Shown here: positions 42,760 through 53,549 of the stretch, one piece after another | Position numbering within the stretch: position 1 is the stretch's first letter | Layout of the letters: each line of letters opens with the position of its first letter | Assembly: GCA_907165135.1 (NCBI GenBank) | Contig: OU015566.1 | Span: forward strand, 1,428,501-1,492,500 | DNA: 64,000 bases | Origin: Oikopleura dioica | Lineage: Eukaryota; Chordata; Appendicularia; Copelata; Oikopleuridae | Direction of reading: 5' to 3' | The notes under the pieces: model-generated | The model's database searches: none | What the model saw: only the letters and a program-made list of their open reading frames with translations | Told to the model about the DNA's origin: nothing | Translations under genes and position numbers: made by a program

Positions 42760-43955
42760 TTAATCCTCTTCGTTCTCTTGAATGACAGTCCACGTGACTG
42801 TCTGCCTTCGACAAACATCCCAGACAAACACCTGCGTTCCTCGATCATTTGTCCACACATTCTTTTCTGTTTCAGCAAGAGCATTGTTTACGAAAATTTT
42901 GCCATCTTTGTTCTTCGTCAATTTTGTTTTGAGTGATGACGGAGAGGCAAGAACTTTGAATTTTCGGTTGTCGGGAGACTTCAGTACCATTTTATGGATG
43001 CAGCTTCCCTCGACCCTAAGGGGATCACTGTGCCAAACTCGTTGCCAAAATGATCGCCCAGGATTCAGCTCTCTTTTTTTGTGTTTTTATCATTGACTTG
43101 GTTTTCTTAAGGACCCCCGTCAGCTTTTTTCGAAAAATTAAATTTTGGAATTTTAAAATTTTGACCCCGGAAATGGATTCTACGGGTCAGAAAACGAATT
43201 TGAGGCTCCATTTTTTGGGGGTCTATCTCGACTCCTTCACCCCAAAAATCGCGTTTGAAAATTAGATTTTTCACCAAATTGACTATTTTGCCCTAATTTT
43301 GGCCCTAAATTTTGATTTTTCTTGGTCAAGAATTCCTCTTATCAAGTTTATGAAGAAAGTTTAACCAGAGGACGCAGGGAACAAAAATATGCTGTTTTTA
43401 AAAATTTCCATTTTTCGAAGGAAAAAGCTGACGGGGGGGGGGTCCTTAAATTGAAATACACACTTTTCTGAACACTTTTCTGAAGTCTGCCTCGGCTAAA
43501 AACTGAACGCTCCAGCCATCAAAAGCAGTTGGGTATTTGAAAACATACTGAGTTTTATTACCGATAACACCGAAAAGACTGAATTCCGACAAAGAGAGTT
43601 GTTGGTCGTAATCGATTCGAATGTTGACCTCTTTCATTCCAGCAGCAACAGCTCTAAGAAATAAGAAAACATCTGATTCCGAGTTTGGATCTCTTGAATC
43701 CGTCTCTATTTTCTGAAGCATCCTTTTCTCCGTTAGTTTACGAAGCTCGTCAGCAGTCAGGATTATTTTATTTTTAGGCTGTTTTATCGGTTTTTCCAGA
43801 TGTTCTTTTATGGAGTTAAGCTCTTTCTCGATTCTTGGTAAATGATCAGTTAGTGGATTTTCTTCTTGAGCTTCATTGTCTCTCGGAGGTTTGATATAAG
43901 ACGGTGGATCAGGCAGTTCATCATTTTTGTAGTCTCCACAAGAGCTCTCAGACAT
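42760..43955 (-). CDS. Unrecognised two-exon protein
   Basis: Exons 43464-43955 and 42760-43068, in frame across a 395-nt GT-AG intron, about 266 residues. The N-terminus is acidic and Pro-rich (KNDELPDPPSYIKPPRDNE), with a Lys-rich helical middle. The globular C-terminal half begins LNPGRSFWQRVWHSDPLRVE and ends VFVWDVCRRQTVTWTVIQEN. The intron contains a TTAA-flanked element. A truncated copy of the N-terminal coding segment lies upstream at 44350-44546. FLRAVAAGMKEVNIRI weakly resembles the globular domain of the gene at 29098-30166. Confidence 0.6.
43107..43449. mobile_element. TTAA-flanked MITE (copy 2), in intron
   Basis: Starts TTAAGGACCCCCGTCAGCTT and ends AAGCTGACGG...GGTCCTTAA. The inverted ends are about 25 bp. 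It fills most of intron 43069-43463. Confidence 0.75.
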
Positions 43956-43984
43956 GATTGATTTACTGTCATCTCCACTCGAGC

Positions 43985-44350
43985 TGGCCTTTTTCTGAGA
44001 TCATTGAGCTGAGCTGAGCAAATTTTTTTTTAAGGTGGTTGAGATGAGGTGAGCTGAGCGGACCCTAATAAGAGCTGAACTGAGCTGGTTGAGCTGAGCT
44101 GAGCTGAGCTGATTTTACTGTGTTTTTAGAAGTAAAATTGTGTTAAAATTATTGAGCTGAGCTGAGCTGAACTAAGTAATAATTGTCTGAGCTGAGCAGA
44201 ACAGTTCGAGCATCATGTTCGAATTTCGAACTTCTAAAATAATTGAGCTGAGCTGAGTGAAATTTGTCTGAGCTGAACTGAGGCTCAGTTACTGAGCTGA
44301 GCTGATCAAATCATTTTCAAAAAGCACTGAGCTGAGATGAGCTGAGCAGT
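43985..44350. repeat. GAGCT-type short tandem repeat block
   Basis: Dozens of GAGCTGAGCT units interrupted by short unique sequences, spanning about 365 nt. It separates two copies of the same coding segment (see 42760-43955 and 44350-44546). Confidence 0.9.
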
Positions 44351-44546
44351 CATCTCTGCAAATTTGCAACTCTTGGCTGAGGAAGTTCCATGTTTTTAAA
44401 GTCGCCCAGCGAGCTGTTTGTAAGGGTTGATTGTATGTCGTCATCGTTTTCTGGAGCTTCCTGTGAGTTCATAAAACCTTCGATTTTCTCTTCAAGCGAT
44501 AATTGCGATATAACTGGTGGTTTATCGTTATTTTCAGTCGACATTT
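44350..44546 (-). pseudogene. Truncated duplicate of the neighbouring gene's N-terminal segment
   Basis: The open frame MSTENNDKPPVISQLSLEEK... contains SSLGDFKNMELPQP, which matches SSCGDYKNDELPDP at the start of the gene at 42760-43955, at both DNA and protein level. It stops shortly after (VANLQR). It could instead be an alternative first exon of that gene, but no in-frame splice was found. Confidence 0.45.
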
Positions 44547-44847
44547 TATGGTGTACGATTTTTTTGCTGCGTTGCAATAGCAAGGTAAAAAATCAATGAG
44601 TTCCCTTTAGCCATATTTGCCCAGGGCAAAGAAAACTTCTTGTAAGGCTTTCAATGTAAGCAAAGCAAATTGAAAGAAGAATCATACATGTAAATTCATA
44701 ATCATAATTGCAGAACTTGCTTATATTCACTTTTAAATTAAAGAATTCAATTCATGTGTTTTGGCAATAAATAAAAGTGACGGGAGAAATTAATCTACTT
44801 TTTAGATAACAATCAATATTCAAAGCAAGACCAGTTAAAGCAAAGAA

Positions 44848-45293
44848 ATGCAAGAGAAGACGATTATTTTCAAGATTCTTATTATTTCATTAGGAAAATT
44901 GCTTTCAAATTATTTTGTACATAAATCCTCTAACAAACAATCTTGTTTTTAAAGCGCAAAAAGCCTTGACAATCATCTGGTCCACGGTTATCTATATTTC
45001 CTTTTATATTTGGTACGGTTTCAAACGTAAAAACAGCTTTTTCGACTTCGGATACGGCAAAAGACCGAGGAAAAATCAACACGGAGATCTTCATGTTCGT
45101 AAGTTTTTGTCAAGGATTTGTTGTTTTTATTCGAAATTCGACCTCCTGGAGCCGGAGTTAGGCAAAAGCGAGGCCAAACAAGCATTTAAACCTAAATTTT
45201 TTAGAATTCGAGCTACCAAATCTTGTCAATAATACTGATAGTGACCCTGAATTGACAAGAAAAATGCTGAGAGATGACGAAGAACAGATGTGA
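44848..45293 (+). CDS. Small single-pass membrane protein
   Basis: Exons 44848-44893, 44955-45098 and 45205-45293, about 93 residues. It begins MQEKTIIFKILIISLAQKAL. A hydrophobic helix (IIWSTVIYISFYIWYGF) is followed by a basic/aromatic stretch and an acidic end (LRDDEEQM). The first intron (61 nt) is read as GA-AG (CATTAG|GAAAAT...TTAAAG); the second is GT-AG. Family not recognised. If the GA intron is wrong, translation would have to start further upstream in the second frame. Confidence 0.5.
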
Positions 45294-45958
45294 GATTAAA
45301 AATAATCCTTTCTTTTGCAATAAAAATATCCAAGAACTTGTGTTTTGATATATGCGACATAATAAATAGGCGGAAAACCAGCGTCTTTAGAACTCGAGCT
45401 GGCAGGAACTGGGCATTACCACCAACGAGATAGACATGTTCGGGAAAGCCTTGCATCAATTAATCAAACAGCTAATGTTATTTCTGGAATTTCATCAGGG
45501 TTAGGGTTGGAGGTCAGGTTTAGGGTTAAGAATTCAGAGAAAAATGCATTTACCAACCCAAACTAGTAGAAAATGAAGCAAAAAATGATGAATTAATTGT
45601 TTATTTAAACGGAAAATTTCTATAAAAATAAATTCGTTTCAAGGTGAAAAAAGGATGAGATGTCAAATTTTTTTTGTTCTTGTGGATATTTATTTCTATC
45701 TTTTGTCAAAAAATAGAGTTTTCAGTTGTCGAGAGGAAAGTTTTTCAAACAGTCAGTTTTGCCATCTTTTCCTTCTCATCATTGTCGGGAAATAAAGATG
45801 AGAAGAAGACTTGAGGAGACAACAAGGACTCATCAAAACTTTCAGAAGTTACTAGTGGGCCTAACTAAAGAATGGGAAATACAGTTCAATTTGAAATTTG
45901 ATAGCAAGGAAGAGAATGATAAACGGTAATGCGATATTTTGATGGTCTCATGATGTTT
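45294..45958. other. Intergenic region, possible tiny gene
   Basis: Contains telomere-like GGGTTAGGGTTGG near 45500. A 43-codon open frame from 45800 (MRRRLEETTRTHQNFQKLLV) ends at a good GTAATG donor-like site. It is too little to call. Confidence 0.35.
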
Positions 45959-46856
45959 TCAAACAGGGACGTTGGTGGGTTGAACGGTGCTCTTCTTGAT
46001 TTTGCCCATTCCCTTGACGAGTCCCTCAGCTTTGAAGTTGTTGTCTTTGATTTCAGCGACGCCGAGATCGATGTTTCCGTGCATTCCGCCCATGCCGCCA
46101 TGCTTGAGTCGGACGGTATCAGCGTAGATCAGCTAGAATTTCTTTTAGAATGGATCTTTTCAAGAGTTAAAATCCTAAAGCTAGCATTTTTCATTCAAAA
46201 TCCATGGCTATCGATTACCAATAAATTCGCCCCTTTCAAAACGATCGTAAAAATTCACCTTGTCCTGGTATGTGAAGTACCAATTGACCAAAAACGAAAA
46301 CTTGAGCGCCATAAAAAGCGCGAAGAAAACGACGAAATGGCACGCCACCGCGGTGTAGGTCAATCCGTTGATAAGCTGCTTGTTTCCAGTCGTGTTCATG
46401 GTCGTGATGTTGGGGACAGAGGTGTTTTTGTTGTAGCTGACGATGGTTTGGGTGAGAGCGATGCAGGAGTACAGCTCCAAGATCATTCCAAGAAATCCCA
46501 TTCCTGAAAAAGAGACGTTTATATCTAACCGAACGGCTTTTCAAACCATTGAAAAATGAGTACAATGTCGGTTTGTGCTTTTCACCAGCAGCGATGCCAA
46601 TGGCGAAGATGACGCTGACCACTGCGGCGAAAACCAACGAGATGATGAAGTGACAAGAGCTCTCGTGAACACCGCATTCGAAGAGCGGGTTGACGTCTTG
46701 AAGGAAGATGTAGGCTGGAATCGTGAGGACCCAGGCAACGGTGGCGAAAAAGAGACCGATGGAGGAATAGATGACGACGTTGGCGACGGGATCGCGGTGG
46801 AAGTGATCCGCGGCGTTGTACACCCACTCCCAGAAATTATGCAGCTCGCAAACCAT
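45959..46856 (-). CDS. Four-pass membrane protein
   Basis: Exons 46547-46856, 46259-46503 and 45959-46132, all GT-AG, about 242 residues. Four hydrophobic segments are seen: VVIYSSIGLFFATVAWVLTI, IISLVFAAVVSVIFAIGIAA, MGFLGMILELYSCIALT and FVVFFALFMALKFSFLV. N-glycosylation-type sequons lie in the loop before the fourth segment (NTSVPNITTMNTT). A conserved-looking Cys pair (ECGVHESSC) lies in the first large loop. The tail is Gly/Met/Lys-rich (LKHGGMGGMHGN). The layout recalls claudin/MARVEL/tetraspan proteins, but no family signature is clear. The GC-rich coding sequence suggests good expression. Confidence 0.75.
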
Positions 46857-46869
46857 CTAACAGAAGATC

Positions 46870-47446
46870 ATTAAAAACTTGAAAATTGAGAATTTCGCGC
46901 AGATTTTCATAATTTTGAGAAATAATTAATGAAACTTACTGTTGATTTTTCGGTGCTTTTGCGGTTTTTAGTGCTTTTTTTGTGCTGTTTTTTAGTGATT
47001 CAAGTGCTAATTTTTTTTCTCGTCGTTGATGATTTTTTACCTCTGCAGAGTAGCGTTAAATTATCGAAAAAAATAAGAAAATTCTACAAGTTCATAACTC
47101 TCTCTACAACTGATTTTCTCCACGACTTGGGATGGTTTATATGTCGGATAGATTTTACGATCCGTATCACGATGAAGTTTTTTTTTTGTTGTTTCATCAT
47201 AATTAGGACTTGGTCATAAAATCGGCCCGGATTAGGGATTAGAGGCGGATCTTGTTTTATTGGTACCAAAACGAGATTTTGGAAATTGGTGATAAGAAAT
47301 CATGATAAGGGAACAAACCTCGAAGAACAAGGGAAAATCCGCAGTGATATATTTTATTTACAATTAAAAAAAACGCGTCGAAATTGAAAACTATACAAAT
47401 TCTTCATTTTCTTTTTCGCTGAAAGCTTCGCATCTTCTTTCTGTTC
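46870..47446. other. AT-rich intergenic region
   Basis: Hydrophobic open frames here are rich in Phe/Leu from T-runs and look like chance. No RNA gene or repeat was recognised. Confidence 0.4.
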
Positions 47447-48918
47447 TCATGACTCTGAGAATTTCATTGTCGCAATCTGAATTATTTCAAATCTCATTCT
47501 TCCTTTTTTCTCACCGAAATGAAGCCAATCTTGATATTTCCAAAACAAGAAGCAAAATTTCTCCACGATTTCTTCTTTGCTTTTTCCTTTCATATGACTC
47601 CAAAAGTCACAGTCTTTTCCGGCAATGCTTTCGGGGACTTTTAGCCTGTACTCACCGCAATTTCTTCTTCCTCGCTGATGAACAATATTCATCATTCGAA
47701 CGAGTTTTTCAGCCGGTGTCAGTTTTTCTGTCGAAAAAGAAAGAGTAGAATTAAGCTTGAGAATTGCAGATTGGATACTGGCGTCGACTTGTGGAATTTC
47801 GCATGTCTTTTTGGGTTCAAAAACTCACTGGCCTTTCTTTTATTCTGAAATTATCAAAGAACCCTTGACTTGAGGGAACACTTGTTTTGCGGTCCCGTCC
47901 GCGAGGTTCTCAGCATGGTATTTTGAACAGGAAATTCATTTTCTTCGCCCACATCAGTGCACTTGCAGTTTTTGCCTTTGAAGCAAACACCCGTTTTCAC
48001 TTAGAAATCGTTCATTTTCATGAAAATATCCGTTAATTTTCACCTCCTCCGTTGATTTCATGAATTCGGACGATCAGTTTTGGGTTTGGAAAATTTCTGA
48101 TTGGTTTGGCTCCTTCGATATAGCTGAGTTTTGAAGAAAGGTATTGAGAAATTTCCCGGTCCAATCGGCCAAGGGTGTTCTTTGCATTCCCATATTTCAA
48201 TTTGAGGTAGCTAAAAATCAATTTTCTGACATGAAAGCAAGATTTTCGGAAAAGGAAAGTTGGCGGTCTCTGATTGGCCGAATCAAGACATACGGCCGTC
48301 TAATTGGCCCTTACCTTAAAATTCTGAAATTCGCGTAGAGAATATGTTTTCTGTTTGCCCTTGTTCTTGTCGAAATTTCAACCCTTTTCGCTGAAGCCAT
48401 CATGTGATCACTTTCCATCTTCCAGGAATCAAACTCAATCTCAGTCACTTGATTTCTTATTCTCTCCAATAAAATCTTGTCCGTTATATTTGCTGTAAAA
48501 ACGACCGTAAATTCAGTGATTTTTCGATAGCTAGAGGTCTGATAAGGAACACAAAAATCATGAAAAAAGCCTGATGAAATCGACGACTTAGGGTACTCCT
48601 GCCAGATTCCAAGGACGAGTTCGCAAGTTCCAGTTTCTAGCGTATTAAAAGCATGGCAGCCGGCAGTGTTGGAGCAATGAAGTTCGCAGGGAAGACCGTC
48701 TGATGGGATTTTGTAAAAAGTATCGTAAGGCGTGTCGATTGGACGAAAATAGTAGTTTTTTGTTGGGGAGAATCCATCTTGACTCAAGTTTCCCTTTTTC
48801 GCATTTTATCATGAAATCTCATGAAAAAATTTTTAAAGTTTTCAAAATGCGATTCCTGAATCGACGGGCATTCTTTCTTCGCAAAAATCTCTAAAATCAG
48901 CAGCCAGAAAGTTCTCAT
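47447..48918 (-). CDS. Secreted Cys-containing protein with PAN/apple-like N-terminal segment
   Basis: Exons are about 48855-48918 (signal peptide MRTFWLLILEIFA), about 48315-48783, 48044-48210, about 47870-47999 and about 47447-47810. The second exon (FYKIPSDGLPCELHCSNTAGC...NTLETGTCELV) has the CxxxC...C spacing typical of PAN/apple-like modules. Later exons give HEINGG, VCFKGKNCKCTDVGEE and a Cys-containing C-terminus (HQRGRRNCGEYRLKVPESIA). The first and fourth introns need non-canonical or unresolved sites. It faces the single-exon PAN-like gene at 49353 on the other strand. Confidence 0.5.
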
Positions 48919-49352
48919 CTCTTGATTTTCCTCTTGAAAACGATCTTTTTTGTTACTCAGAAAGTACCTTCTTAAAGAATGTAAGAAGAGCTTAACAATG
49001 CAACGTGCGGATGCAAGTGAGGGATCCGTTGTTTGCGGCGGCGAAAATGGCGCCCGCGGTCGTCGCCAAATCGGTTTACTCAAAGCAGCCGATTGAAGAT
49101 TTCCACTCGTTTTACCGTATCAAATCGGGCGAAAAGTCAAGATTCGAGCATTTGAAATTAGTAGTTGTTTGATTCTTGATTCTTTGATTGACGGTCTCGT
49201 GAGTCATTAAGGACAGCAAACTCTAGTGCGCTAAAGATAGAGCTCTGGAGCGTACTAATTGATGCACGATAACCTCAATATATACCGAGTGTAACAGGGC
49301 TGTAAGCAACAGTAAAATAATCCATCAAAAAGAAACCAAGCAAACTCAAATT

Positions 49353-49841
49353 ATGAAAGTCATCTTTGCCTTGACAATCTTCGCTTTCGTTTCGGCCGAG
49401 CACTTTGAAAAGATCCGAATGGCTCGATTCGAGAAGCTGGTTGGCTCCGAGGTCGATTTGGCCGGTCCTATTGCGGTTGCATCCAAGGCCGACTGCGTTG
49501 GTCTCTGCCGATCTGCTTCGATTTTCATTAGCCCGACAAGACAGTACGATGCCCAGTGCGATTTGCCCGATGTTTACCGCAATGGACAATGCTTTCTTTC
49601 TGGAATTCCGTCTTTGCAAAAATTCAACCTCGACAAAACCGGCTCTCGCGCATTGTCTTGCACGTACCTCTGCGCTTTCATGTCCGACTGCATGTTGGTG
49701 CAGACGGAGACGCGATATACAAGCAGACGAACCTACAAGACCTGCTCGTTTTTCAATGGATACGTCCAAGTGGAGAAAACACGGCTCTCCGTCCAAGTTG
49801 AGATGAAAAAAGACATCTTTGATGAATATTCACGCATGTAA
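49353..49841 (+). CDS. Secreted intronless Cys-rich protein, PAN/apple-like
   Basis: A single uninterrupted frame of 162 residues with a clear signal peptide (MKVIFALTIFAFVSA). Cys pattern: SKADCVGLCRS..., YDAQCDLPDVYRNGQCFLSG, SCTYLCAFMSDCMLVQ, KTCSFF. This alternation of CxxxC pairs is typical of PAN/apple-type modules (family resemblance only). It shares a promoter region with the divergent gene ending at 48918. Lack of introns is unusual next to multi-exon neighbours. Confidence 0.75.
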   Translation: MKVIFALTIFAFVSAEHFEKIRMARFEKLVGSEVDLAGPIAVASKADCVGLCRSASIFISPTRQYDAQCDLPDVYRNGQCFLSGIPSLQKFNLDKTGSRALSCTYLCAFMSDCMLVQTETRYTSRRTYKTCSFFNGYVQVEKTRLSVQVEMKKDIFDEYSRM

Positions 49842-49882
49842 CTGTAATTTCTGCTCGTTTACCAGTACTTCATTACTAACTA

Positions 49883-50270
49883 CAGTGAAAACTCAAAAAT
49901 TGGCCGGTTTTAGATCCAAATTCCAGAAAAAAGCGGCCAAATTTTGAGTTTTTTACCGGATAGCCAAGAGTCCCCTTCAAAGAAGCAAATTTTCGAAATT
50001 TCGAATGATTTTCACATTTTTTATGAATTATTTTCAAATTTTTGCTTGTTTGAAGTCATCTTTATTAAAATTTAGTCATTTTAATTAATTAAAACACTTT
50101 AAAAAAGCTAAAAATGCTCAGTAATTGCATAATTTGGGCGCAATTTTGATGCAATTTTTTTTTATTTTTGAAAAAGCGGCCAATTTTTGAGTCTTTTTCA
50201 GATTCAAAAATCAGTCAATTGCGACCAAAACGGGCCAAATTTCGAATAGGCAAATTTTGAGTTTTCACTG
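49883..50270. mobile_element. Tc1/mariner-type MITE
   Basis: The 388-bp element starts CAGTGAAAACTCAAAA and ends with TTTTGAGTTTTCACTG, flanked on both sides by TA (49881-49882 and 50271-50272). CAGT ends with a TA target are the Tc1/mariner hallmark. Internal arms repeat GCGGCCAA and its complement. Confidence 0.8.
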
Positions 50271-50339
50271 TAATTAAGACAATAAAATTCAATAAACTTC
50301 AATCGAAAGAACTTAAACGCGGAGTAAATATGGTTTAAT

Positions 50340-51027
50340 TTAAGGAGGTAGTCCTCGGTTTGGACAAAACCGGAATCTTCAAAATTTCTTTACAGATTCT
50401 AAAAGCTCGTGAGAAGAGCTACAAATTTCGTAATAATCATTTTTTCTAAATGTTAGAGAAAAGCCCCCAAAATCGCACTTGAAAAGTGTGATTTTGATGA
50501 AAAATTTCAAAAACTTGAAATTTTTTGACAATTTTATCCAAAATTTTAGCTTTAATTTGATTTTTGATGACCTTAAAATTATAAAAATAATTAATAAAAT
50601 GTCTGTTATAAAGATAATAAAAGATAAATCTTCTTTAAAAAATTTATTTTTTCAAGATTTTGAGAGACAACTTTTGCTCAAAGGTTTTACATTATGACTT
50701 TTTAGAGTTTTTTAATTTCGTTTGGCAACTCTAGACGAAGGAATAAGCTTCTTAAAAATAGTTTTGGTTAAAATTTATTTCAATATTTTCATGATTTTAT
50801 GTGTGTTCGAAAATAGGCAAAAATGACGATTTTGCTCGGGTTGAGTTATAATATGGCACCCTAGCTCCTAAAGTGGTCAAGAAAAATATCTTTTGTGAAC
50901 TGGCAACTCTATAACAGGGTTTGACCTTTCTACCCATATAGTTTTTATCCTTCAACTACAGCCCAAATTTGCCTGAGCGCTGTTCAAAAAGTGCCGAAAT
51001 CGCGAAAAGCAGGGACTACCTCCTTAA
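50340..51027. mobile_element. TTAA-flanked MITE (copy 3)
   Basis: Starts TTAAGGAGGTAGTCC and ends GGACTACCTCCTTAA, 688 bp. The inner sequence is AT-rich without a gene. Same target and size class as 40471-41167. Confidence 0.75.
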
Positions 51028-51727
51028 ATGATTAGAAATGATTAGAAAATTGGCAATTGTTGAATAATGAGAATTGTTAAATAATGAATAGATCTCGTAA
51101 TCAATCGTAATTTCAGAGTCACGAGAGCGCTTTTTTGCCGGTTTCCTATCCTCTTCAATCGAGAGACCATTTTAACATCTCCTTTTTTTATTTTCGAGAA
51201 AAATTTTCAAGAAAAAGAAGCTGCGGATGAATCTATTTACGACGCATCCAAAAGAATTGACGAGAGAAGCGGTTGAGGAATGGCTGGAGGGTTTTAAGAA
51301 AAAGTTGAAAAGAACGACAAGTAGAGATGATTTGGACAGACTGATTTTATCGGTTGAGAGAGCCGAGTTTGAAAATTATTTCCATGCTTATTGGGAGGAG
51401 GTTGTTTTTGAAAATGGAGAAGGAAAAGTTTTTTGTGGTGGCGAAGAAAAAGAAAAATGGGCGATTACTGCATTCCAAAGAACGATTCTGAACAAAACTC
51501 CGAGTTTGGAAACTCGAAAAATCGCTCGATCAGAATTGAAAGAAGAAACTGGAGAATGGATTTTCCACAGATCTTTCAAATCGATTTCTGAAGGAGGAGA
51601 AGCGATTGTTTTGGAAGAAAAGTTTGATGAACTCGAGGTGGCGGTGAGGGTGCAGGCTTTTGACTCGGCGCTATTTGTAGGAAAAGAGGAGGAGTTGAAA
51701 TTTGAGATTCATCTTTCAAGTGGTAAG

Positions 51728-52288
51728 ACTAATCATTAGGCGAAATCACTAATAATTGAGCATTTTTTGAGGCTTAGTAGTGTAAGCATATCATATGCCG
51801 CATATGATACAGTTTTAGAAAGCCCAGAAGCTGGGGATCATTTTGACTATTGATACCAGGGGGTTATCTTGTACCCTGAGGGCATTTAGGTACCTCCGAA
51901 GACCCAAAATCTGGCCAACTTCGGAAATTTGCTTGGAGTGGCCTTTTAGAGCCAGCGACTATGCTAGAATTGTAGCCCAGGCTCTGACGGTCATTTTGAG
52001 ATAAAGAAAAGTACTGAGACCCGGGGTTCCTGAGAAGCTAGAGGCTCTTGAAGTTGGGGAACTCGACAAAAAATGAGTACTTTTTCATAAAAAGTACACC
52101 ATTTGTGTCACAAATGCCTCCCAAAGACTTTTTATCTATGATTTTTCATTGAAAAATGTTTAAGAAATCCTTTGAGGTTAGGTTTTTAAATGATCCCCAG
52201 CTTCTGGGCTTTTTAAAACTGTATCATATGCCTACCCCACTAAGCCCAAAAAATGCTCAATTATTAGTGATTTCCTCTACTAATCATT
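51728..52288. mobile_element. Foldback element in kinase intron
   Basis: The arms read CACTAATAATTGAGCATTTT / AAAATGCTCAATTATTAGTG and CCCAGAAGCTGGGGATCA / TGATCCCCAGCTTCTGGG, about 0.56 kb in total. It occupies nearly the whole of intron 51726-52315. Confidence 0.85.
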
Positions 52289-53549
52289 TTATTTTCTATT
52301 TTTTCATTCTTAGGTTACGCAATCGCCGAAAACGAACAAAAAGATGACGTTCCCGTGATCCCCTTTCATTCAAACATCATCAAGAATTATTGCAACATCG
52401 AAGTTTACTCGAGCAAAGACGAAAAAATGAAGATTGCCTCGGATGGATCACGATAATGGAAAAATGCGACTGTAATCTTCGAAGCCGACTGAAAAATGAC
52501 GATCTTAACTTGGAAGAACGCAAGAAAATAGCAATTGGAGTGCAAGACGGACTTGCTTATTTGAAGAGCGTCGGAATCGAACATCACGACAAGAAGCCCG
52601 AAAATGTTCTCCTGAAACATGCAGAACCAAGATGGATCGATTACGGAACTTTGGCAGAAACGACTGGAAGAAGGAGCTACCGCGAACTGGGCTACGCGCG
52701 GAGAGGAAGCAAATATAGATTCAGCAGATTTTTATGTAAGTTTTAAATTTGTTTATTTGAAATAATTCTCCGTGATTTTTAAGATGCTGGTTCTGCTGCT
52801 TTTTCGGGAAGTTATGAACTTTGTCGTCAAACTGGAGGAGAAGGATCGCCGCTTCATATTTTGATTCTCTGCGACTGGAAGTCTGCCTGGAGTCTTCTTT
52901 TTAATCCCATCGAAGAAGAGGAGCGGAAAAAGATCAGAGAGAGTTCGTCTTCTCAGTTATAAATCTTCTCAGTTATAATCTTTTTTAATATAAAACTTTT
53001 TCGTTATAATCTTTTTTAATATAAAACTTTTTGGTTATAATCTTTTTTAATATAAAACTTTTTGGTTATAAACTTTTTTAATATAACGTGTTATAACAAA
53101 AAAGTTATAACTGAGAAGTATTCGATCTCAAAAATTACCAATTTTTAAAAAATTCAAAATTTCAAAAATTCGAAAATTCAAAATTTCAAAATTTCTAAAA
53201 TTCAAAAATTCAAAATTTCTAAAATTCAAAAATTCAAAATTTCTAAAATTCAAAATTTCTAAAATTCAAAAATTCAAAATTTCTAATAAATAATACTATT
53301 TTTCTTTATTCTTTTATGGCACGCGGAGCGTGCCCATCCTTTTTCTTTATAGAATGTGAGACGTGGTTATTTTGGAAGCTAGGGGTGGGGCGGGGGAATT
53401 TTTACAAGGGCAAGTTACGAGTTTACCCGGTGCATAATTGATGATTTTCAAAAAATTATACTTTTTCACTCATGGTATATTTTCTACTCATAATTGACTT
53501 GCGGATTATATGAGGTTTTAAAAAAATGCTTTTAATCTTTATAATGGAA

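Noticed and set aside
43985-44350. Possible CRISPR-like array from regular GAGCT repeats
   Set aside because: The units are 5-10 nt with no constant repeat/spacer structure and the genome is animal; it is a simple satellite.
46929-47219. Hydrophobic 96-residue plus-strand frame
   Set aside because: The Phe/Leu richness comes from T-rich DNA. There is no splice or polyadenylation context supporting a gene.
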